This document shows positions 11,492 through 23,926 of a DNA stretch of 64,000 nucleotides, in pieces. The DNA lies in NCBI RefSeq assembly GCF_021134715.1, contig NC_060025.1:7006001-7070000 (forward strand), in the 5' to 3' direction. Position numbers and translations under genes: made by a program. The first letter of the stretch is position 1. Each line of letters opens with the position of its first letter. Source of the DNA: Daphnia pulex (lineage: Eukaryota > Arthropoda > Branchiopoda > Diplostraca > Daphniidae). The notes beneath the pieces were generated by a model that saw only the letters and a program-made list of their open reading frames with translations, was not told the DNA's origin and ran no database searches.

Positions 11492-11766
11492 CAGAGCTAT
11501 AGAATCCCTGGTCGGTTCTCGGCTGTGTTGGCTTCCCTATCCCGGTTTCAGGGTAAACGTGGTCCGATTTTCAGGGGGTTTTAGGGCGGGGCCTGTCATT
11601 GGAAACTGGAAACAGAGCCATCTAGGCTCTCAAAAGTAGCTGAGCGTAGTAGCTGACACACTCACTAGAGCGCTCATTCCAGTTTCCAAATCGGACCACG
11701 TTTACCCTGAAACCGGGATAGGGAAGCCAACACAGCCGAGAACCGACCAGGGATTCTATAGCTCTG
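11492..11766. mobile_element. 275-bp MITE-like element with 79-bp terminal inverted repeats
   Basis: The ends CAGAGCTATAGAATCCCTGG and CCAGGGATTCTATAGCTCTG begin perfect inverted repeats of about 79 bases (11492-11570 and 11688-11766). A 7-base duplication GTAGGGA flanks it at 11485-11491 and 11767-11773. The core has a further short inverted pair (TTGGAAACTGGA / TCCAGTTTCCAA). It is non-coding. The CAGAG terminus fits the hAT-type YARNG pattern, but hAT duplications are usually 8 bp, so the superfamily is open. Confidence 0.88.
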
Positions 11767-11773
11767 GTAGGGA

Positions 11774-12521
11774 TTCTAGTCACAGTCGAAGGAGGCTCAG
11801 TTTCGACACGCCACCGCTACGATACAAATCGCTATTCAAACGTACGAAAAAAGGTTGTATTCTTCAACACGAAACGTACGGAAATGTTACGCAAAATGCC
11901 TTCACTTTTTATAGACATAGATTGCTCGCAGAAATCTCTTTCAGATAGATGTAATTTCCAGGGGTATCTGTGTTTTTACACAGCGTTTTCCCTGTAAAAT
12001 CGCAGTCGCCAAAAACGCGCCACTAGCTTTCGATGGCCACCGCTATTCCCGCCAAAGACGCACTAATCTTTATTTTATGCCACTAGATGCGACACATTGA
12101 GGCTCATTTTCCCGGCTTGAAGCGCGTCAACCCAAGAAGCTAGTTTCCAGGCCTACTAGAAGTGAGTTCGGTAGTAGTTTTAAGTTTAACGACTGTCCGG
12201 CGGCCTTATACATACATGTAGATCCAAAAAAGCGTCCGGTTTGTTTGTTTACGTTTGAACATGGTTTGAATGTTATTAAACTTAAACTTAAAATAAAAAA
12301 TAACAATAAAATAAAATAAAACAATTAAAATAATAAAATAACAACAACATATCTTCTAAAGCAAAGCAAGTTTTCCTATGTGTTTAGACAAACAAATTGG
12401 TTATTTACACATTTTTTGGTATGCCTCAAGTCCATATAGATATGTAGAATTTCAATTTTTGAGTGTGATCTACAACAATTGACAAACATTTCTTACTGAA
12501 ATATTTCTTTTTCCTTTTTAG
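11774..12521 (+). promoter_or_regulatory. Probable captured 5' flank, 5' UTR and UTR intron of an Hsp90 gene
   Basis: The bases just before the Hsp90 start codon end TTCCTTTTTAG, an intron acceptor directly ahead of ATG. Arthropod Hsp83/Hsp90 genes commonly have an intron at that place. A GTGAGT donor at 12162 would give a 360-base UTR intron. I could not find a convincing heat-shock element, so promoter content is inference. Confidence 0.35.
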
Positions 12522-12743
12522 ATGCCTGGAGAAGTTCAAATGGAAGACGAAGCTGAGACTTTCACATTCCAGGCCAAGATTGCTCAGCTTATGAGCTTGA
12601 TTATCAACACCTTCTATAGTCGATCTCCAACTCCTCAAATGCCCTAGACAAGATCCGTTATGAATCCCTGACTGACCCAAGCAAGTTGGACAGAGGTAAG
12701 GATCTTAAAATCAAGATTGTCCTCAACAAGAATGCTGACTCAC
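12522..12743 (+). pseudogene. N-terminal fragment of an Hsp90 gene, internally deleted
   Basis: The frame opens [16 protein letters not shown] then [17 protein letters not shown], which is the Hsp90 (Hsp83/HSP90A) ATPase-domain start. About ten residues (the NKEIFLREL region) are missing, which throws the reading frame into a stop at CCC TAG. The expected sequence resumes as [19 protein letters not shown] and fades out after KIKIVLNKN. The rest of the chaperone is absent. The fragment could yield only a peptide of about 42 residues. Confidence 0.88.
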
Positions 12744-14536
12744 TCTCGACATCAACGCATGATGTCCACAAGAGCATCAAACGGTAACGTCACTGTAGGG
12801 GAGCGCATGGATCCTTACAGTGACTCGAGGAACAGCTCCAGGTTGGATGATTCGACTACAACGACGTTGAGTAGTGTCAACTCGACGCTGGAGGACTTGG
12901 TGAGACAACAACAACAACCCAAATCGGTACAACAAAACTTGAATTCGTGATTTTATTAAAATTCTTACAAAAATAAATGTAATTCGCCCTTATAGTTAAC
13001 TACGGCAACTGATTCGGACATGGAGTCCAAGTTTTCGGCCAAGGTTCTGGTAATGCTGCCCGTCTTCCGCTTCCTGCAGTTGCTGTGTGAGAATCACAAT
13101 CGAGACCTGCAGAACTTTTTGCGGGCCCAGTCCAACAAAAACAGTTACAATTTAGTGTCAGAGACACTCATGTTCATCGACTGCATTTGCGGATCGACGA
13201 CGGGCGAACTGGGTCTGCTCGGCCTCTACATTAATGAGCACAACGTCACCCTCATCAACCAAACCCTGGAAACATTGACGGAATAGTGCCAAGGACCTTG
13301 TCACGAAAACCAAAACTGCATCGCCACTCACGAGTCGAATGGACTGGACATCATCAAGGCTCTTCTTCTTACCGACATCAATCCATTAGGTAACAATTTC
13401 CTTTCATTCCATTTGATTCTAATAATTATTGTATCAATTATTTAGGACAACGGAGAATGGATCTTGTTTTAGAGTTGAAAAACAACGCCTCCAAGTTGTT
13501 GCTGGCCGTCATGGAGAGTCGTGGCGAAAGCGAGAACGCGGAAAGGATCCTGTACAACATGAATCCTCGCCAATTGGTGGACGTTGCCTGCAAAGCCTAT
13601 CACCAAAAGTTGGTCGGTGGAGAAGAGGCGGCCAGTCCCAAAGAAGTCGGCCAGAACATTTACATTTTGTGCCACCAATTGGCGCAGCACAACAAAGAAT
13701 TGGCCGCCCTGATGAAACCGCCGCCAGTGGACGGAGTTAGCGGTGATGCGGCCCTGCAGTGCTACGCCAATCACACGGCGCAAATCGAAATTGTCCGTCA
13801 CGACCGGACGATGGAGCAGATTGTCTTCCCCATTCCGGAAATGTGCGAGTATTTGACCAACGACACGAAAGTGCGCGTCTTCCACACGGCGGAGCGCGAC
13901 GACCAGGGATCGAAAGTGGCCGCCTTCTTCGAAGGAGTCGACATGTTTGACGAGATGAAATGGCAGAAGAAATTGCGCGGACAGCCGTTCCTCTTTTGGG
14001 TCAGCTCGCACATGTCCATCTGGAGTCAAATCCTCTTCAATTTGGCCGTCATTATCAACTTGATTGTCGCCTTCTTTTACCCGTTTGACACTGACGGACC
14101 GGCTCCTGATCCTGGCACTCACCTCTCAGGTCTGCCCAACTTGGAATAGTAACTCCCATTTCCATCTTTTCAACGATCTTTTCCATTTATTAATTCAGGT
14201 CTCATCTGGGCCGTCATGCTCCTATCCGCCGCTGTGGCCATCACGTTACCCAAACCGTCGGGTATCAGGACTCTCGTCATGACAGTCATCCTCCGGCTTA
14301 TTTCCTCAGCCGGCCCTCAACCCACACTGATGCTCCTTGGCACCGCCGCGGTAGTGTTGAAGGGCGTCCATCTGCTGAGCATCATGGGCAACGCCGGGAC
14401 ATTCCAGCGGAGCGTCAGACAAATCTGCACGGACACGGAGATTGTCTACCACGTCGTTTACCTCATCTTTTGCTTCCTCGGACTCAGCACCCATCCGTTC
14501 TTCTTCTCCGTCCTTTTGTTTGACGTCGTCTACCGC
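12744..14536 (+). pseudogene. Fragment of an inositol 1,4,5-trisphosphate receptor gene
   Basis: Exons 12744-12926, 12996-13389, 13446-14129 and 14199-14536 encode the C-terminal coupling region and first membrane segments of an IP3 receptor. Diagnostic stretches are [74 protein letters not shown] and [17 protein letters not shown]. Introns are kept, so it was copied as genomic DNA. A TAG at 13284 replaces the tyrosine of the family's LTEYCQGPC. Homology ends after VLLFDVVYR, so the pore helices and selectivity filter are missing, as is the ligand-binding N-terminus. It cannot form a channel. Confidence 0.9.
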
Positions 14537-15362
14537 AACACAAACTCAGTTTCTCTCAATTGTTCTTATTTCAGCGTTTTTGTGAACTGGAATGAGGGTA
14601 TTCATATGATAAAACTAATCTTATTGTCTTAAAATCATGGCTTTACTACCCTCATTCTTGGCATTGTATAACTACGTGTTACGAGTTGGAATTTAATACA
14701 ACCAATCGCGGTTTGCTATATAAAAACCTTTGTTCGATTTCTCTCCATACCCCTGCTTGTGACAGCTATCCAACGACACCGAGTTTCGAATAGAAAAGCG
14801 GTACATAGAGCTTAACATTTCGGTCATGAGAAATGATTTTAGAAAAATGATGACGAATGGAATTGGTTATCCGTGGAGGATAATCCGCTGAGTAGATCCG
14901 CGGAGTTGGTTGCATAAATTTACTTAGAATGCTTCGTAAGAAATTCACTAGGCTACTCAACTAAGTTGATCCATAAATCACACTTCGCTAATCTATAAGT
15001 GAGTTGAAGAAAATTCTGCCCTCTCTTCATTATAAAACAAAATTTGTTGCCTAGATAGTCCGGCTTTAAAGTTGCATTCAATGTCTTCAATTCCAACATG
15101 ATAGGGATCCAAATGATACAAGTTGTGAAAATGGTCAAAAGGTAACCGAAAAAAAAAAGTTAGGCGTGCTCCTGGATTACAGTTACACCCCAAAATGATG
15201 TTTATAATAAGCGCCGAGCAATCACCCTACATTGCGCGAAAAAATACTTAACCTATATATAACCTTTCTCCGAACCCCCAAAAATTTATTATGCACACTC
15301 CCTCATTTAAGTTAAACCCCAAAAGTCCCGGAGGGAAACTGGCGACGCTAGGCGCGAGGCAC
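14537..15362. other. Right end of the insertion, no gene recognised
   Basis: AT-rich sequence follows the break in IP3-receptor homology. Short minus-strand frames (14953-15193) match nothing I recognise and look like chance ORFs. Confidence 0.4.
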
Positions 15363-15392
15363 AATAACTCGAGTGAGTCGACTTAAAAATTT
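15363..15392 (+). repeat. Right 30-bp direct repeat flanking the composite insertion
   Basis: Exact copy of 11443-11472. From here the sequence continues collinearly (15393-15506) with the right half of the block upstream of LRR copy A, down to TTCTCGTGTCCAGTCTCACAG-like sequence at 15480-15506. Confidence 0.85.
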
Positions 15393-15468
15393 AAAATTAA
15401 GAAACGAGCTAAATTTCCTCACAACAACAAAAAGTAAATTGCAAATACATCAGCAAATAATAAAAATA

Positions 15469-15681
15469 TTAACATCCATTCCTTCTCGTGTCCAGTCTCA
15501 CAGTTAAAGCGATTAAAGTAAGGACTAACAGACTAAGGACTAAGGAGACAGCCAGATCACCCAGGTGTTGGTCAATCGACATTTCCATGACTTTTCTTTT
15601 CTTGTGGCCGAATTGTGACCCAATGGACTCTAAAAAATGTTTGAATCCTCTAGCCAAAGTTGAATGCTTCTTGTCGGTCAT
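15469..15681 (-). CDS. Small hypothetical frame with a C-terminal hydrophobic segment
   Basis: A 70-residue frame starts MTDKKHSTLARGFKHF and contains one hydrophobic stretch, LAVSLVLSLLVLTLIALTV, close to its end, as in tail-anchored membrane proteins. Its ATG overlaps the stop codon of the decayed spinster gene just upstream, so it may be out-of-frame residue of that transcript's 3' part. Its distal end falls in the block duplicated upstream of LRR copy A. I do not recognise it. Confidence 0.2.
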   Translation of the reverse strand: MTDKKHSTLARGFKHFLESIGSQFGHKKRKVMEMSIDQHLGDLAVSLVLSLLVLTLIALTVRLDTRRNGC

Positions 15682-18104
15682 TTTCCTTCTGGCTGTTTTT
15701 CTTTGTGTTCGATGTAACTTGAAGAGGATTGATCCAAGACCATCGCTCCGTCGTAGTAGTAATCATTCGATAAATAAGTTTTCGATTCAGCCGCAGCAGT
15801 CAACGACTTTTTAAAGCTGTCTGATACCTATAAGGAAGGAATATTTAGAAACATTTTTACAACTCTTTCATTTTTCATTCTAAATTATTTGTATTTTACC
15901 AGCCCGACAGCCCGACTATATACGGAGATCCGGCATCACCTAATGCATGGGAAATGACTAAATGAGGATAGAAAAAGCTTCGGCAGTCGAACGTCTAGTA
16001 GGAATGACGACATACTACGCAGTAAAATAGGAAAAAGGAAAATAATTCAATCAAGTCATTCGCTGATCAAATATAATAACGATGATTCAAACTATACCAA
16101 GAGGATGTCACCAACGGGAGCCCTAAAATCAAATTTTAAATAATCTGAATAAAAGAGTCATTAGGAAATAATTCCAAAATAATATCGAACCAGCTAACGT
16201 TGAGGAACCACTGGCCGAAGAAGAGGACGATGTACAACGGCACTGGAGGGCCGGTCGCGATATAGCAGCCCCAATAGAGTAGCGGGGCGCAAATGACCAT
16301 ACTCCAAGCGCAAACTTGGGCGTTGGCACTCGGAAAGCGTTTTCTCAATTTCTGTCCGACCAAAGATCCGGAAGCAACGCCCACCACTCCGGCTAATGCT
16401 GCTTCAAAGCCGACGACTAAAGACACCCTTTACCAAAGATATTTGAAATGATAATCACAGGACAGATGATTTTTCTTAATTTAAAGGTATAAATTACCTG
16501 GTATAAGACACGTCTAATCCTTGTCCGGAGGCTTGTCCCAATGTAATGAATTTCGGACCCCACCAGGCCAGCGCTCCCGAGACATAGGTGGTGAGCGTGC
16601 AGCCCGCGGTTGACAGTATGTAACTTTTACTAATTCATAATTATCTTCTGATTAATTTGTTTTTCTTTTGTTAAAAAATTGGAGTGATGATCTTACTTTT
16701 TGGCCAGATATTTAAGATCGTCCCAATAAGTTGTCGGGGATAAAGTAGATCCTTCGGCTTCACCTCTCGGTGGCTCTTGGACGATAAAGAAGATCAACAG
16801 GACGGCGATAAGGCCTAAGAAAGGCGTAACACGGAGACCCCACTGCCAGGAACCGAAAGCGCTGGCCATCGCTGCACCGACAATAAATCCTAGACCGCTT
16901 TACAATTCATCGCTTTATTAGTACACGTTCATATGACAGCCATTACGCAACTGTCAAATCAAATAAATAATAATAGACTTTACCTTCCAACCGGAATGGC
17001 GAAATAATAAAGGATGAGGAATTTCGACCGAGTGTCACCGACGCACACGTCGGAAATGATAGTCGGCGAAACGGTGGAAAACATGGACTCGCCGATGCCA
17101 ACTAAAATCCTCGACGTCAGAAAGAGACTGTAGGTTTCCGTAAACGAACCGGCTAAATCAAAATAACGAATAAAAATTAATAAAAAAATAAAAATAAATC
17201 TAAATAACGAACTTACCTAAATTGGAAAGACCCCAGAAAATGATTCCACAACCCATGATGATCTTGTGTGAAGAAATGAAAAATTAAATTAAGATATGCG
17301 AACATTTTTGTATCAAACAATTTCGGTAATACTTGCGAGAGAACCTATCGCCCAGGTATCCGACAAGAGGTGAGAAAAGCATGTAGGACACCACGAAAGC
17401 CGTCGACAGTAATCCACCTTGCGCATCGCTGATTCCAAAAAAGCACTGGATCTCCGGCAGGATCCCTGATATCCACCATTGTTGGTTTATATAAAATAGT
17501 TAAAAAAATCGATTGCAAATCGAGACGATGGGATTATGCGTCAGTAAATAACCGATGTGACTATAATAAGACGAGATAAATGTGGGGTGTCATTTACACA
17601 CGCGTACCTGCGATAGTGAACCGATCCATGTACTTTAAAAGATTGACAAAGCACAGGATTAGGACGGTGGCGAGTTGGCGTCTAGACATTTGCTTGACTT
17701 CTTCCGCAGTTGCGATCGACGACGAAGTGGTCGACGACGATGATGATGGCTCACAGCTGATCTGGTCTTCCGGCTTGTCTTTGGTAGGAAGCGATACAGT
17801 CAAGTCTTCGGTCAAAACAGACAGTTTGTCTTTCTCTAGATCAACCTTTGGTTCATGATCGACGGTTTCTTCATCGGTCGGCACCGGGTTGAGTTTGGTC
17901 ACCTGTGACAGAACAAGTTCTCGAGGATAGCGCTGGCTCGTTTGATGTTTTATCGGGAACAATTTCTAGCGCTATTATCGATTCGTTTGGGTTTCCAGAC
18001 GGTTGTAGTTGCTGCTGGACATTTTCGGCGACAACCTGTTCGATAGTCGACTGATGTTGGACGGTTTCGTTGCTGTCGATCAAGTCGATGTCTGGCGAAT
18101 CCAT
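15678..18104 (-). pseudogene. Spinster/SPNS-type major facilitator transporter, decayed
   Basis: Spinster proteins are 12-helix lysosomal or plasma-membrane carriers of lysophospholipids and related lipids. Recognisable pieces in order are [143 protein letters not shown] and ISHALGDAGSPYIVGL. Three lesions are visible. The donor after FSRK (about 17334) lacks a G and joins out of frame. Two separate 8-bp tandem duplications sit in exon 15900-16014, which would be 99 bases without them. The last membrane helix is also missing. The N-terminal part (18104 to about 17932) also needs an extra intron or a frameshift to join the core. The tail ends EKQPEGK at 15678. Confidence 0.7.
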
Positions 18105-18936
18105 CGTAGAAATGTACTTTTTTATTTTTACTCTACTGATTCAATTCGGCGGAAGAAAAATGGAGAGAAAACTACAATGGCGTTTCAGCTTCTCTACTTC
18201 CAGCTGACGGGAATCAACTAACCCCGAAACATGTATACACTTGCATTTGTATCTGTAGTGACAGCATTGTATACCTACAGAGGGTGGGGCCTAAAAATTT
18301 ATATTACATATTTTATCTTTAAATATAATACACGATACGTAAAGAAAACTAAATGTACCTATAAAGAATTTCTTATATGTATCCATAAAATGACCATCAC
18401 AATCATTTTTGAGATCAATCTTTGAAACAAATGAACTAACTATAGTCAATGAACAAATGTCACCAAGGGAAAAAATAACGTCGTCCGACAGCGATGTCAA
18501 TTTGACAATTTCCTCCATATAGAATAAACAGATTAAATAAAATTACCGCACCACATCTAGACTTAAGCCTGGGTTTTCTTGTTAACATTTTTATCGACGC
18601 TTGATCGACTTTTCTGTGATGCCAAATTCGTTTAATTCCATTATAAATTTAACTAGTATGTTTTAGACAATTATTGTTGAGAAACAACTCACAAAAACGA
18701 ACTTGTAATAATGGACACTATTTCGTCAAATCAATGATGAGCTAGCAATGCGAAAGATAAATAAATAAATAACTTGGATTTTGAGAACGACCATTAGTGC
18801 GATAAGAATGTATTATATGTTACTCCTTTTTAAATGTACATAATTAAAATTGACTCCTCATATTATATATTACTCCTTTTTAATACCTTTTATATTTTAA
18901 TGCCATGGACAAAAATGTATAGTTAGTCATGCCATG
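18105..18936. other. Intergenic between spinster and CtBP, with a 23-bp repeat spaced 50 bp
   Basis: Probably the CtBP 3' UTR and flank plus the former spinster promoter. TATTATATGTTACTCCTTTT followed by TAA at 18811-18833 recurs with one change at 18861-18883. No gene seen. Confidence 0.45.
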
Positions 18937-21053
<2,117 letters not shown>

Positions 21054-22355
21054 TATCTTCTTTGCTTTGGGTGGTTGGTCGTGCACTGTTCTGAAAAGGT
21101 AAAGTTTTTAATATAAATACAATTAAGAATTTCATATAATAAATTCGGATGCTAATAATTCGATGGAAAAATAAAACAAATCCCAGTTAGGTGGAAGATT
21201 AATTGCAAGCAGTCTTCAAAATTCGTAGCAGATTCGTAGGAAATGAACTTGATTCTTCTACCAATTTTTACAGAAAATAGGTTAGTTATTATACTAAATA
21301 AAGGAGAAAATAAAGGCGTTGACGTTAGAAGAAAACAAATCATTAAGCAAAAAAATGGTAAAATTTTATGAAATTTCAACTTCGATTCTTCTTCAGCTGA
21401 TTCAAGGCTGATTGACGACGTCTGTCTGCCTGCACGAATGTCGACTGTCAAGTGGGCTGTGTAATGTATGGCCACGCCCAAGTCGTCCATTAAAAATTAG
21501 CGAAGAGGTTCACTGGTTCACTACTGAAAACGGTCTGCGGTGCGCAGTCTTAAATCTTAATAGCGTAACTACTAATTCGCTACTAGCCCCTCCGCCAGGA
21601 AACCAGCTTTCCACAATAGAGAAGTAGTTCCGTAGTTCACTAACCACCGGCCCAGTAGTCAATCTACTCGCGCCATCCTGCGGCTAATAGCGAAGTCGTT
21701 CGCTACTAGAGATCCCCTTACACATTTTGAAAAGATCTCCTTCACGCTACTATAATCCCCCTACAATCCCCCTACATTTTTGAATAGCAAAGCGGTTGGC
21801 TTATGAAATTCCCAATTTTATTTATGAAGCGGTTCGCTAATTAAATCAAAGATTAAATGAATAGCGAACCGCTTCGCTACTCTATTCCTTCTCTTTATCC
21901 TAAACGATCCTAAACGTGCTTGTAATAGCTAATTGGTTCGCTAATGAAATCCCGGTATATTTCACAATAGCGATTACATAATTTGTCCGAAATCAAAAGG
22001 ATTATTGGGCCATTAGATATGAGCATTTGAATACACTCAATCAACGCTGATTTATTTATTCACTTCAGAAGAAAAAAAAAGGTTTAACATTGAGATGAGG
22101 AATTATGAGATGAGAGAACAAGCAAGCAATGGGGTATTGTTAGAAAGTCTACTTTAAACGAGCGATAAACGAGTAGTGATGGGTTTCTGAGCATTTGACG
22201 CTACCTTTCTCTACAAGATAAACAGGTGTGAATTACAATTGGCACGAGGGTCAAAATTTTTTTCCTTATTTCTCCCTGCCTCTTCTTCTAAAAGCTTCCA
22301 CATCCAAAACCCTTCTGATGGCTGACTCTGAGATGCATTCATGATGATAGATGAT
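21054..22355. other. Intergenic: CtBP upstream region and an iterated palindrome patch
   Basis: The first part should hold the CtBP promoter or further 5' UTR exons. The patch at 21498-21975 is listed separately. The remainder to 22355 is AT-rich and likely includes the GTF2H5 3' UTR. No gene seen. Confidence 0.45.
21498..21975. repeat. Cluster of degenerate AGCGAA..TTCGCT inverted motifs
   Basis: At least seven variants of a motif like TAGCGAAGCGGTTCGCTA occur in under 500 bases. They lie near 21498, 21559, 21688, 21784, 21827, 21860 and 21925. Several are self-complementary, for example AGCGAACCGCTTCGCT near 21863. It is non-coding. It may be a foldback repeat or nested small elements. Confidence 0.6.
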
Positions 22356-22869
22356 TTAATCTTTTTCTGCCAAAGGAAAGCTGACGCTGTCCATAAAACA
22401 ATCAATTTCAGACAGCAAAAATTCCAGATGTTTAGACGCCTGTAAGAGAACAATTAAAAAAAAATTAAAAATGGGGTAAAAGTGAAAAGAGATATTTCAG
22501 ATTTTTTTTTACAATGAAAACATGAGTTTCATCCAAATCATGAAGTATGAATTTCTTGTCTGGAGGAAGTTTCTCGTCCAAATGAAGGAGCAGTTGTTTC
22601 ATAGCAGCATCAGCACACTCAACCTTTGGGTACAAATTCAAATATAATTTAAATCAATTAAACATAATGTAAAGAAAAGGTAAACCATTAATAGTTGCCC
22701 CTGAGATACTCTGTTAAATTCTTAATCTACGACTGTTTCTTTTTTCACTTTCAAACAAAATCACAGTAGTGATAAGTTAAAATAGTTTAATAACCATTAC
22801 TTTGGGGTAGCTCACAATTAAAAAGTTACAACGCAATATTACCAGAACGCCTTCAGTTGCGTTTACCAT
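22356..22869 (-). CDS. GTF2H5: General transcription factor IIH subunit 5 (TTDA/Tfb5)
   Basis: GTF2H5 is the smallest TFIIH core subunit. It stabilises the complex for transcription and nucleotide excision repair by stimulating XPB. Three exons (22843-22869, 22513-22623, 22356-22439) give a 73-residue protein, the normal size for the family (about 71). It begins MVNATEGVLVECADAAMKQL, continues LLHLDEKLPPDKKF then ILHDLDETHVFI, and ends FMDSVSFPLAEKD. These match the human pattern MVNVLKGVLIECDPAMKQ, QDIDDTHVFV and LMDQNAF. Every exon is too short to attract attention alone. A truncated DNA copy lies at 2115-2345. Confidence 0.93.
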
Positions 22870-23926
22870 CTTATTCCTTGAAAACGTTGTTGCTACAATC
22901 TTGTTCGTTTCAAACGTTGGTACACTAACTAATCTCCAATTTGTAATTTGTAATTTTTGGCGTCATGCTTCAGTCCTGCCATCTATTGGTAGGAAAGTCT
23001 ACTTTGAAAAATGAATTTCAAAGTTTTCTTTTTTTTTAAGAACACGGAAATATTGAAAATTTTGTGTGATTATAAGAAACCATACAATTGTATAATTTAG
23101 GTATTTGTTTTACTTTTATTATTATTTTATTTACAAATATGAAACGTTGAAATTGGCGAGAAACAATTTGTATTTAAGGGAGGAGTATACAATTATAAAA
23201 TGCGTGTAACCACTAAAGGAATCTCTCTTCTCCACAAGAAAAAGACGGTGGAATCGGATATAATAATTGCGCAATGCATAACACTGAATGCACAGTCAGG
23301 AACGGTGATATTATGTATACTGGAAAACGTATTGATTGTGTGTGTGTGTGTGGATATGCTGTGTAGGAATTTCATGAATAAAAAAGAAACCAACATGAAA
23401 AAGGGCCACCAAAAAGGGCCCACACAAAAGCTGATGGATGTATAGAGTGAGGGAGATGGCGGGCTGGATATTCTTTCATTTCCTCTTTTTTTTTTGTAAA
23501 AAAATCACTACACTGAGTATGATAGATTTACTATTATTATAATATGCACACACAAGGGAGTTGGTGGTTAAAAAGCTACACAAAAAAGTTGTTTTTTGTT
23601 TGTTGCTGTAAAATTGTTGTTGATTGATCTTATTTACAGGTACAGGAGAGAGGTGGGAGCGGGAAGGGAGCTACAAACGACACTGTACACCTATACAAAA
23701 AAAGGCTGTGGGATATTTGTGTTCAGAATGTATATAATAGTGGTATCGATATAGGTCAGGGGGGAGTTTATATATAATTAAAGCGGGCTATACGTACACT
23801 GATATCTCTGTCTTTGTTAAAAAAAAAAGGGAATATTTTATCGGGGGAAATTTAACTTCTTTTGTTTCATGCTGCTGCTAGTCTTTGGCCTCAAGCTGTT
23901 TACCGTCAGGTGCTGCAACGTCTCCG
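22870..23926. other. Intergenic and probable RapGEF 3' UTR
   Basis: AT-rich sequence lies between the GTF2H5 start and the RapGEF stop codon at 23927, and it includes a TG microsatellite at 23337-23352. The right part is likely RapGEF 3' UTR. No gene seen. Confidence 0.45.
23337..23352. repeat. (TG)n microsatellite
   Basis: Eight uninterrupted TG units in the putative RapGEF 3' UTR. Confidence 0.9.

Larger units (their letters stand above)
11473..15362. mobile_element. 3.9-kb composite insertion carrying gene fragments
   Basis: The block upstream of LRR copy A is continuous at 8820-9030. The matching block upstream of copy B is split: its left part ends at 11472 and its right part resumes at 15393. 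Everything between, plus one copy of a 30-bp direct repeat, is therefore extra. The insert contains an inverted-repeat element (11492-11766), an Hsp90 5' fragment, an IP3-receptor fragment with introns, and unrecognised flanks. No transposase or reverse transcriptase is visible. The mechanism (repair-mediated capture or a non-autonomous element) is unknown. Confidence 0.7.

Noticed and set aside
12161-12200. Possible heat-shock elements in the captured Hsp90 flank
   Set aside because: GAA and TTC pentamers are present but not in the alternating 5-bp spacing of a true element, so no site is claimed.
13469-14122. 217-residue antisense ORF opposite the IP3-receptor fragment
   Set aside because: It mirrors a conserved sense exon with family matches, so the antisense frame is a shadow.
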